This document shows, in pieces, positions 50,577-58,944 of a DNA stretch of 64,000 nucleotides. The DNA is taken from the NCBI GenBank assembly GCA_013398615.1, contig VZSR01001685.1, positions 48,297,585-48,361,584 on the forward strand, given 5' to 3'. The stretch is from Brachypodius melanocephalos. Its lineage: Eukaryota; Chordata; Aves; Passeriformes; Pycnonotidae. The translations under genes and the position numbers were made by a program. Positions within the stretch are counted from its first letter, which is position 1, and each line of letters starts with the position of its first letter. The notes under the pieces were generated by a model, which worked only from the letters and a program-made list of their open reading frames with translations, made no database searches and was not told the origin of the DNA.

Positions 50577-51235
50577 TGTCCTAGGGTGATATTATGATGT
50601 TTGTATCCCCAATTGTCTGTTGGGTTTATTCTGGATATTACACTCTCTACCTTTCATATTGAGTCTGAGGGGGAATGCGGAGTTTGTTTTCAGAAACTCT
50701 CCTCCTCCTCCTGGCCTTGAGATGGATGCAGGACAGAGAGGGGGTTTTTTTGTTTTGTTTTGTTTTTTCCTGAGTGTCTCTCTCTTTGCTCTTTGCTTTC
50801 TTGCTAGTTAATTAGTTAGTTAGAGAAGCTTAGCTTTTTTTTTTTTTTTTTGCTTTTTTTTTTCCCCCTTTCTTTCCTTTTTGTTCGCTTTTCCTTGGAA
50901 TTGTTCAAATCTCCCCGGACTGAGGACCCGGGGGAGTGCCGGGAGGCCTGGCCCATCAAGATCTACCCTGTGCAGCAACTTTTCCAAGCGTCGGAGGGAC
51001 TGAGAACAGAGCAACCATCTACAGGAGAGACTCCCTTCCTAAAGCCGTCATTTCTTCAGAGCGACACGACGTTCTTGTTATTGGGTATCATTCAACTCAT
51101 TGTGTTTGGGGAGTGCCGTTAATAAACAGGTTTCTTTCCACTTCTCTCTGAGTGAGTCTTTCCCGAACCGGTTTGGAGGAGGGGAGGGAAGGCCCCTTAG
51201 GAGGTTTCCTCCCAAATTTGCCTTAATCCACTACA
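50577..51235 (+). mobile_element. Nested LTR inside the outer LTR
   Basis: The element starts TGTCCTAGGGTGATATTATG and ends TTAATCCACTACA, 659 bp. AATAAA at 51121-51126 gives a plus orientation. Its 3' part has GTTTCCTCCCAAATTTG shortly before the end, shared with the LTR at 51961-52607; their 5' ends also share ATGATG(T/C)TTGTATCCCC. Left flank GAGCA (50572-50576) and right flank GAGAG (51236-51240) fit a 5-bp target duplication with two substitutions. The host repeat confirms this register: elsewhere in it CATAAGAGCA runs directly into GGAAGCTGATT, and here GGAAGCTGATT follows GAGAG immediately. A 6-bp duplication with a 1-bp loss is also possible. No internal region, so it is a solo LTR. 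Confidence 0.85.
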
Positions 51236-51240
51236 GAGAG

Positions 51241-51316
51241 GGAAGCTGATTGGGTGGTAGGACATGTGGACAGCATAAGAGCAGGAAGCTGATTGAGTGA
51301 TAGGATGCGTGGACAG
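51241..51316 (+). repeat. U3 tandem repeat of outer LTR, copies 2 and 3
   Basis: Copy 2 (51241-51283) and copy 3 (51284-51316, shortened) both start GGAAGCTGATTG and contain TAGGA followed by GTGGACAG. Copy 1 (50533-50576) lies on the other side of the nested LTR and shares TGATTGG and AGCATAAGAGCA. Tandem U3 repeats often act as enhancers in retroviral LTRs; here the position upstream of the TATA box fits that, but activity is inference. Confidence 0.75.
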
Positions 51317-51412
51317 CTGCACTGCAGCTGGGCCAGCCAATGGGTGCCTTCCTTCTGTTAAGTTCTGTTAGGCCTCGGTTTGGTTTCAGTTATGTCAGGT
51401 AGAGATTAAAGG

Positions 51413-51420
51413 TATAAAAA
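51413..51420 (+). promoter_or_regulatory. TATA box of outer LTR
   Basis: TATAAAAA lies 15 nt upstream of AATAAA (51436-51441). Such close spacing of promoter and polyadenylation signal is typical of retroviral LTRs with a short R. Confidence 0.75.
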
Positions 51421-51573
51421 AGGGGCGATTTCTGTAATAAAGCTGTCTCCTTCGGATGCATAAGGGGGCCTGTGTCGCTTTGTTTCCCATTGCTACATGT
51501 GGAGAGCTCCTCTTCTGTCCTGTTGAAGCATAAAGATACACTCCTGACTGTATTACCCCACCCAGCACAGAAT

Positions 51574-51960
51574 GAACAGGTACACTATATCACCCACCAT
51601 TTTGGACATCAGTGGGGGATTTCTGTTGCAAATAAATTTCTGGGGGTTTTAGGAGCGGAGTTAGTAAGAGACCTGACATTCTCTCTCCACATGCTCCTGT
51701 TGAAAAGGATAATTTGCATTTGCAATGCCAAACTTTCCTCTCATCTGAAAAATATTAAATTGTAATAATTTCCCTGTTGACAGCAGCCATCTCTGCAATC
51801 TGTTTCAACAAGGAATCAATGCAGCAGCTCTTAACACTCCTTTCAGCTAAGCTGTCTCAAAACAGCAAACATGTTGGGCTGGAAATTGTAGGACATACTC
51901 AAAATCCTCAAATGTAAAGATGCATATAGGCAACTACAACTGCTATAGCTAATTCCCTCT
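51574..51960. other. Spacer between LTRs, nothing recognised
   Basis: Nearly 400 bp between the outer LTR and the next LTR. I see no retroviral internal sequence and no gene. Confidence 0.45.
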
Positions 51961-52607
51961 TGTCCCTTATGATGCTTGTATCCCCAGCCGTCAGTTCTGC
52001 TTATGCTGGGTATTACATTCTGCACCTTCAAGGCTGGTTCTGAGAGCAGAACGTGGGGAGAGAAGCACTCAGTTTGTTTTCAGAAACTGCACTTGCTGCC
52101 TCACATTCCTTCTCATGGACTGTGTTGTCTTCAGCATGGACAGGTTGAGAGAGCTCTTCTTTGCTTTTAGTTAGTTTTTAGCTAGCTGGGGCAGAGAAGT
52201 TCCCCAGACTGTGGCTTTTCTTTTTCTTGCAACTGTTCAGCACCGCTCTGGACTGAAAACTCAGACAAACACCGGGAACTCACACCCGTGGCCCATCAGG
52301 GCCGGGATGTGGCATTTTCCAGTGCAAGAGGGACTGGCAAGAGACTGAATGAGCTGAGCTACACCCCACAAAAGAAACTTTCTCTCTGAATTTGCCATCT
52401 CTTCAGAACAATGAGGGGTTCCATTGTTTAATATTATTCATTTTCTCATGTTTGTGAATACTTCGCTGGTTAAATATACAGTTTTTTTCCACTTTTCTTG
52501 AAGGAGATTTATGTCTTCTGAACTGGTAGTGGGAGGGATTGCTTGAATTTGCTTTCTAGAAGGACCTCTTTGGAAATTTCCTCCCAAATTTGTCCTAAAC
52601 CAAGACA
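51961..52607 (+). mobile_element. 5' LTR of a truncated ERV
   Basis: The element starts TGTCCCTTATGATGCTTGTA and ends GTCCTAAACCAAGACA, 647 bp. It is a relative of the nested LTR at 50577-51235: shared stretches include ATGATGCTTGTATCCCC, GGTATTACA-like sequence, CAGTTTGTTTTCAGAAACT and TTTCCTCCCAAATTTG. The two differ throughout, so they come from separate insertions and are not the two ends of one provirus. The sequence after it resembles a primer binding site, which marks it as a 5' LTR with some leader left. No gag, pol or env frame follows; the interior and 3' LTR are lost or decayed beyond recognition. Confidence 0.8.
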
Positions 52608-52616
52608 AATACTTTT

Positions 52617-52634
52617 TGGTGCCCAATGTAGGGC
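52617..52634 (+). other. Retroviral primer binding site, tRNA-Lys type
   Basis: TGGTGCCCAATGTAGGGC matches the 18-nt site used by tRNA-Lys(1,2)-primed retroviruses (as in ERVK) at 15 of 18 positions. All three differences are transitions, and two are at CpG sites, as expected from methylated-C decay. It starts 9 nt after the LTR end, slightly farther than the usual few bases. Confidence 0.7.
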
Positions 52635-54844
52635 TCAAGAAAGTGGAAGAAAACATGTACTGATTGCATTTTGGTTTTATTTACCCTGTATTGGGATAAA
52701 CCAGGACACTATTTTTTTTAAGGAGCTAATAAAAGAAGAAGCAGCTTAATGGCAAAAGTAACCAAAAGTGATAAATGTCAGCAGCTTCATCCCTTACATT
52801 GTAATCCACAGAGGCCAAGTGAGAAGATGTCTGAAGGCTGGCTGACACCTGGCACAGCCACATTGCCCTATGGGATGTCACTAGAATTTACTGTTAGAAT
52901 CCATCAATATTTCTGTCTCTCTAGAATGTGTTTCCCAGCATAAAATCTTCAGATAAGTTCTGCTGAAATAATTCTTTTATACTAGTTTACAGAGAACACA
53001 GACCATAATATCCTGAACTTTAAATCTCTGTGCACCCACCAACCTTTTCATTTATTCTGGCATCATGTGTCTAATCTAGGGTTCAATTAATTCCATAAGG
53101 CAGGGCTGTCTAAAGCTTATCTGCCACTTTTAAACCTGCACTTTTTCTCACCTACATGAAAAAAGAAAAAAAAATTAACTGGGACAAATAGTTATGGAAA
53201 TCAGGAATCTATTTTAAAATGGATTAAAAGAGGACAGTTTGGGGAATCTGGACAAATGATGACTGAGAGGAGATGCTTAAATCTGGGGGCTAATAGTAGG
53301 AAGCAGTAAACTCAGAGAACTATGTTCTAGGAATAAAACTTTTTAAAACTTAAGAAAATCAGAAGGGCTCTAACAGCAAGGGAAATTCTGTAAGAAGGTC
53401 CCAGATAGTCATTGAGATTATGAAGTTTAATTATTTCACTAGAAGAGATTAAATTATGGAAACAGGATTGTGATTTGTTCAAGGGGAGATTGTAAGATAG
53501 GAAAAGGGTGAGATAGGAGCATGAAATTAAACCATATGTTATCAGCATAAGATCATTTGTTTGGCTTCCTAAAAAGGGGATGAAAAGAGACAAAACATGG
53601 TGAGTTTGTTATGCTGTGTTGATAGCAGTATTTAATTAGTTCACTTAATACTTCCCAGCTCGATTATTGCCCATAGGCAGTGGAAAGAAAGAATATTTTC
53701 TTGCTTGTTGTCTAACTTTGCTTCTGGGAGACAGAGAAAATTGTTTTTCTTATGAAATATCAGCGATTAGCTGCCACTGGATAAAGTCCCCTGGGCAGAA
53801 TAGTTTGGTGCACCAGTGACAGCCAGAAAGTTTCCAATATTAGTGCTGTCTTACCCACATGTTCCTGGTTAAACAGTGTTCTCATGTTGAGATTAGAAAA
53901 AAATTCCCTGTGACCAGAATCACAAGGACCTCAGGTGACATGAAGCTGTGTGAGCAGGTGTCAAGGTCCTTGATGTTAAAGTTATTCACTTGCTCAAATT
54001 CATTTTGTACAGAAAAAAACACTCTACTCTGCATCTTAGATTGCAGGAAAGTGGGACATTGATCGGACATCTACAGGACAAAAGGTAGGAGCTCCTTGAG
54101 TTCCTGATGAGGAAAGATGATGGATTTGTGGATATTTTGGGCCTTTTTGTGTTTGGTTTATGACATTTTTCCTTCATTCCTCCTTAACGATAATTTCCTT
54201 CTGAAATCACAGGTAAAACTTATTCTCCTTGTTGTTAAAAATCATTATTACCTCTTTAATGGATCTAATAAGAGCAGACAAATAGTAAGGGAAAAGGATA
54301 TCATTCTACTTTTCCAGTTAGTTGGCAATACCAAACATAAAGTTTTTTGTAGAATATTGGGGTTCATCTCTGTTTTCCACTGACAGTCATAGGGAGCAAA
54401 TACCTTCAATTTATTTTTACATCCTAATTATATGATATAAATTAAAGCAAAACAGAATGCATGACAAATTTTCAGAGTCCTTTCTCTCCTATGATTTATC
54501 GCAAAGTCCATGCTATTCACAGAAATGTAACAAAAAGCTTTTGATGTATTTTCAGTTTAAAACAGTCACACCCAGATTTACATTTTATGATTGATGAATT
54601 GACATATTCTTTCCATTAATTGTGTGGGGAATGAAACGTGATTATTCTCAAATAGAGAAGCTTCTCCCTGAATGCCCAAAGTTTGAGCTAAGTCTGAGCA
54701 ACTTTCATTAGCCCCCTGCTTCTGCTACATAAATAGTATACATTATTTAGGGGAAAAAAATCTTATTTCTATTTTGGATTTCTTCAAATATAAGAAGGAG
54801 ACATCCCAGGTTTTTTTCATGATCATAGTATCGCCCTCCCTTTT
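52635..54844. other. ERV leader remnant, then intergenic
   Basis: The first 75 bp or so (to AAACCAGGACA near 52698-52708) may still be retroviral leader, or a scrap of a 3' LTR end, since AGGACA complements the TGTCCT start of this LTR family. Beyond about 52720 nothing is recognised: no gag-like, pol-like or env-like frame, and no host exon. Confidence 0.4.
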
Positions 54845-55409
54845 TTGTGGAGGCCTGTGGGCCTGCTAGGGAACTTCCTGGGGCTATGCCTTGGAAGAGC
54901 ATCCCCTAGACCTTAACCTCTCCTATGGACCCCCCGTTTAACTGGCAGGTTGTCAGTCAATCCCAGTGCCACACCCCCCTGTTGGCCCGTCGGCCGTTAC
55001 TCTCCCAGCTGACCTAATATGGTCAGGTTTGTAGCAGTTTCCCTGCTCTTTGTAACCCCATTGGTTTGTACCCCTGTCTGTTTATCCTTGTGTTTCCCTA
55101 TTGGTCACTGTACACCCTTCTTCCACCCACACCTCTTGGTGATTGGTTGTTACTGTTAGCTCCACCCCCTTTTACCCACATATAATCCTGGGCCCTCTAA
55201 CTGTTGGCGCCTTTCCCTCCGGACTCCTTCACTGCAGTTGCAATAAACCCTACTGGATTTCTACACAGAGACCTTTCCCATCCTCCATCATCAGCAAGTT
55301 ACCTCTGGTGTGTGTGGGTGTGTGATTGCTGTGCGTCTGCCCAAACGCCTTCCTCTGGAAAATGCTTTTGGGAGGTTGCAGCGAGTCACCACTGACCCAC
55401 ACTGCAACA
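54845..55409 (+). mobile_element. Solo LTR, unassigned ERV family
   Basis: The element starts TGTGGAGGCCTGTGGGCCTG at 54846 and ends CACACTGCAACA at 55409. It is GC-richer than its surroundings and has a full promoter layout: three ATTGG (inverted CCAAT) boxes at 55060, 55100 and 55142, a TATATAAT-like box at 55179-55186 and AATAAA at 55242-55247. CCTTTT follows it (55410-55415) and the left flank is CCTTTTT, consistent with a 6-bp duplication with one extra T in the left run; a 4-bp duplication cannot be excluded. No internal retroviral sequence adjoins, so it is a solo LTR. I cannot name the family with confidence. Confidence 0.8.
55060..55146 (+). promoter_or_regulatory. Three evenly spaced inverted CCAAT boxes
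   Basis: ATTGG occurs at 55060-55064, 55100-55104 and 55142-55146, that is at 40- and 42-bp intervals, ending about 33 bp before the TATA-like box. Each sits in T- or C-rich context (CCATTGGTTT, CTATTGGTCA, GATTGGTTG). CCAAT boxes bind NF-Y and are common in LTR promoters; spacing near four helical turns would place all three on one face of the DNA. Confidence 0.6.
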
Positions 55410-55415
55410 CCTTTT

Positions 55416-56291
55416 GGCCAGAGCACAAACACTCTTCATTTTGAAATTCAAAGCATCCCTGGATCACAGTTTGTTTCTCTTTATCTTAACTGCACCAGTC
55501 TTTTTTCAGTGCAAAGATAAGGTAGGTTTGCACATATGCATAGGCGCTAATGGCCTGTGACAGTCAGATATACAGAAATATAGAAACATATTTTACGAAG
55601 GTCTGTAGTTGATACATCAAAGTGATCTAACAATTTTTTTTTTTTAAAAAAAGGAGCTAAATGGAAATCTTATTTTGAATGTAATCAGCATGACATTTTC
55701 AGTTAAATAAATTTCATGAGACAGAATGTGTTATATTGAATTAACACCTTTACAGGCTATGTGCTTTTTAAAGCAAGTGCATAAATTAAAAATATCCCTA
55801 AGGACGAAATCCTGCCTTTCTTCAAAGTGAATTCTGAAATTTTGTTATCCAAGTTTTCTTCTTTGCTAATGATTTCATTTTATTTTTTAATATTTGTTCT
55901 GTCAGGGGTCAACATTCATATTCCATGACAATGATGGGAAAAACCCTCAGTCACTTCAGTGCTTCATCCAAATTCTGTAGCTGCCTTTATGAAGTCTTTC
56001 CTTTGCTGATGTACATGGCATGTGTTGTAAGCATACTGCAAAGGTCAGGCTCTGTAAATGGATTGCAGATAAGTTAGAAGAAGAAAAGAAAATCTCTGTT
56101 TGCCTCAACGCCCACCATGTGCTCTCTTGTCCCTGCCAGTTGTGCCAGGCCCTGTTTGCTGTCCTAATGGTGGCACTCCTGGCCCCTGGTGCTCTCCAAG
56201 GGCTTCTCCAGGGAACCTTCCTGCACCCTATCAGTCTCTGCACAGGGCCCACCAGACCCCTGAAAGTGGCTGTTTGCAAGGGCCTGGATGG
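55416..56291. other. Unassigned stretch, includes a GC-richer block
   Basis: From 55416 to about 55960 the DNA is AT-rich with nothing recognised. From about 56000 to 56291 it is GC-richer and has a plus-strand open frame (56020-56295) with an Ala/Leu-rich hydrophobic segment around QALFAVLMVALLAPG. I do not recognise it. It runs directly into a CR1 tail, so it may be part of another repeat or a flank carried with it. Confidence 0.4.
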
Positions 56292-56565
56292 ATAGCACCA
56301 GGGCCAGTGGATTCCCACTGATAGAGGGGGGGCTTAGGCTGGAGATGTGGAATAAATTCTTGCCTCTGAGGCTGGTGAAGCCCTGGCCCACGCTGCCCAC
56401 AGAAACTGTGGCTGCCCCATCCCTGGCAGTGTTCCAGGCCAGGTTGGATGGGGCTTGGAGCAACATGGCCTAGTGGCAGGAGTCTCTGCCTATGGCAGCT
56501 AGGCTGGAACAAGAAAACTTTTAACGCCCCTTCCAAGCCAAGCCATGATGCTGAGATCACAGGGG
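56292..56565 (+). mobile_element. CR1 LINE 3'-end fragment
   Basis: The sequence follows the CR1 3' UTR: GGCCAGTGGATTCCCACTG, GAGGCTGGTGAAGCCCTGGC, CTGTGGCTGCCCCATCCCTGG, CAGGCCAGGTTGGATGGGGC, GTGGCAGGAGTCTCTGCC and CCCCTTCCAAGCCAAGCCAT. It is 5'-truncated and noncoding. The terminal octamers have decayed to ATGATGCTGAG. Confidence 0.88.
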
Positions 56566-56766
56566 CCAGGGGCAGCTGAGCTTAATTTCTGATTAGAACC
56601 AGTTCAGCACCATAAGTTCAGTTGAGTTCAAGGAGATAGTGCCAGAGCCCAGATTCCCAGTGTGTGGGATATATCAACACTACAGATCTGGCTGAGATCA
56701 AGAAAGTCTTGCACCCTCCAGATTCTGCAATATTGCATTTTATTGAAGCAATGGCAAAACAGTTTC

Positions 56767-57280
56767 AGGCTTGCTAGTCAATATAGTACACCAACTATGG
56801 AGCATTAATATGTGTCTCAACAGAGAGCAACACTGTCTATGGCTATATTTCCATATGAAAATATTAGAAATATGATATGCCTTATATCTATTTTATTACA
56901 TATTTATGTAATAGGAAGCTTGCCTGTCATAAATGCAGTAACTAGTGTTGTTATGTGCCACTACAGAAAGTGACAGGATAGATGCGCTAAATTTATATTG
57001 TTTTAATATGATGATGATGATCTTTTTTTGCTATATAAAATTACATGTATTTAATAAATTTTGGTTATAACTATATATTTCTATGTAATGATATTGGAAT
57101 TCTATAGAATTGGTTTTTCATTGCAGTTCCATATTTTTTATTAAATGATTGTTTTGAATGAAATACAATATGGTTATAATATATCTATGTAATAAAAATC
57201 TTGCCTCTCATAAATGCAGTCACTAGAGAGCATTATTATGTGTCACAACAGATAGTGACACTATAGATCTGCTGTATCTT
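56767..57280. repeat. Diverged AT-rich repeat, three copies
   Basis: A unit beginning CTTGC(C/T)(A/T)(G/C)TC, followed by TAAATGCAGT(A/C)ACTAG, TTATGTG(C/T)C(A/T)C, ACAG, AG(T/C)(G/A)ACA and a final GCT, occurs near 56770, 56919 and 57200. Intervals are about 149 and 281 bp, that is one and roughly two periods of about 140-150 bp. The sequence between copies 2 and 3 is strongly AT-rich. It looks like an old tandem array with a decayed middle copy. I cannot match it to a named repeat. Confidence 0.6.
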
Positions 57281-57384
57281 TTAAAAAAAATGATAATAAA
57301 CTCTCACTATCATATGAATCGCTAAAACACATTTGTTAATAAAAATATTTGTAGTTATATATCTATATCTACACACACTACAGC

Positions 57385-58944
57385 TGTATATACATCTCTT
57401 TTTTTCTCTCTTTGCCACAGCACGGTGAGCTGCTTCTCTGCCTCCAGCTGGCAGCCCCACAAACACAGATCTGTGCACGAGCCCCGCTAAAAACGGCCAT
57501 ATGCCGGCACTCTTGCCAGGCCATGGTGCAGATCAAGGTAGGCTTCCATCACCCAGGGGTGGGTGGCTGGATCCTGTACCAGGCTGTGGAAGAGCTTGGG
57601 TGTCTCAGCTGTTCATACATCTGGGGGCAAACCAATCTCCTCCAGAAGCCTCTGGTTGCCCACAGTAAAATTCTCCAGATGTTTCTCTTCCAGGTAGAAG
57701 AGCAGCTGCTCCAGGATATCTGGGAGCTGAAGCACAAAGTATCTCCTGTGCCACTACCACACTGGCAAGATGTTCAGGCACATGATGATGGTCTTGATGG
57801 AATAGAGAGAAAAGTCCTTGCGCACAAGAACACCAGCCAAGAGCTGCAGGCATTTGAGGTCTGAGCTGTCCTGGGGGGCCTGCCCAGCCATGTGCCTGAA
57901 GATCTGGATCTCTGCCACGGTGTAGGTCTCAGGCCACATTGTGCTTGGGGTGTGGGCCCCTCGAGGCTGGCTGCTGACAAAGATCTCTGAGGCGCCTCGC
58001 CGCATCCCGAAGAGCAACTTAATCCACAAGCCTCCTTCCTCGTTGGTCAGCCTGAGTTTGCAGGAGCATTTGGGGGGCAGCAGCACTAAACAGAAACTGC
58101 GTGACTGAGGCAAACACCTCCAGGCTGATCTATCTCACAAGCGCACAGAACCAGTGGGCAGTTTTCCTCACACGCAGGTAGGAGCTGGCGCACAGGGTGT
58201 CTAGGAGGCTGAACTGCCGAGCCCTCCTCCTAACCACCTCACAGTGGTGCAGGAGGCTCAGCAGCTTCACACCCAGCTGCTCCCTCAGGCAGCTATGCTC
58301 CAGTCCCACGCAGACACAGAAGTTCCTGCTGGGCCTCTGCTCATCTGTGTCACACTCCAGGTGGAAGGTGTGGCCTCTGGGAGGAGTCAGGGGTAAAAGC
58401 ACGTGGTACACCATTTCCTCCTCAAGGGCACTGCAACCTTCAAAGGCGTTGCCAAAAACAATGGCTCCTTGCAGCACCAGGAAGAAAGTCCTTCTCAAGA
58501 CACACCTGACAGCAGTTGTGAAGTTGCCCATCAGGGCCATTGTCCCCTTGCAGCCTGTCTGCAGGTTCTCTACAGGCCACTGCATGTGCTCTTGTAGAAG
58601 CCATCCCAGATCATACTCCCTCTTCCTCCTTTTCCTCCTGGCCACTGCTCTGTGCCTGATGGCTTCCTCCACATCAACCACAGTGCCAAGAGTAGAAGCA
58701 GGAGGCCAGCAGAGACCCAGACCTGCCAGTGCTGCAAGGCCAGAGCAGGTCTCCCCAAGATGTGCTGCTGGGCTTCAGCATGAGCTGCTCCACCTCCTAC
58801 TCCAGCCGAATCCTCTCCTGTTCCTGGAGCTTCCTATGTGCCTCCATGCACAGATGCGTCACCTCATCTAAACCATCACCTGCAGGCCATGGGTACTGGA
58901 CAAGACTTTGTAAGAGCAAAGAACCAGAGTATCCAGGAATCCAT
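57385..58944 (-). pseudogene. ITPRIPL1-like pseudogene, full length, broken
   Basis: Read on the minus strand, conserved blocks of ITPR-interacting-protein-like 1 occur in the right order across about 1.55 kb, close to the family's usual length of about 500 codons. The ATG at 58942-58944 opens a hydrophobic start (MDSWILWFFAL). Then come YPWPAGDGLDE and a coiled-coil segment (AHRKLQEQERIRLE), a membrane helix (QVWVSAGLLLLLLALW), and the Mab-21-like domain: QWPVENLQ, NAFEG, PPRGHTFHLE, SLLDTLCASSYL, TMWPETYTVAE, and on to PPDV and LPAGGREAAHRAVAKREKK. Intact members are single-pass membrane proteins with a cGAS-like fold, expanded in songbirds. This copy is dead: frame changes near 58915, 58740, 58680, 58115 and 57755, and in-frame stops at 58797-58799, 58130-58132 and 57613-57615. 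The acidic linker after the membrane helix is largely missing. The 3' limit is approximate. Confidence 0.85.

Larger units (their letters stand above)
50248..51567 (+). mobile_element. Outer LTR, interrupted by a nested LTR
   Basis: This is a retroviral LTR split by the insertion at 50577-51235. Its regulatory end is clear: TATAAAAA at 51413-51420 and AATAAA at 51436-51441, only 15 nt apart, which implies a short R region. U3 holds a tandem repeat of about 43 bp with GATTGG-type boxes (50533-50576, 51241-51283, 51284-51316). The proposed ends are TGTTAGA at 50248 and CCCAGCA at 51567, flanked by CAGAAA (50242-50247) and CAGAAT (51568-51573), a 6-bp duplication with one mismatch. Without the insert and its duplication the LTR would be 656 bp. 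A 6-bp duplication suggests an ERVK-type or alpharetrovirus-like element. The ends are my best fit and could be wrong. No internal region follows, so it appears to be a solo LTR. Confidence 0.65.

Noticed and set aside
50577..52607. The two TGTCC-type LTRs as the 5' and 3' ends of one provirus
   Set aside because: They are too different from each other, the first has its own target duplication within the outer LTR, and the DNA between them includes the rest of the outer LTR, not retroviral genes.
57412..57864. Plus-strand 150-codon frame
   Set aside because: It lies antisense to the ITPRIPL1-like pseudogene, whose minus-strand blocks explain the sequence better.
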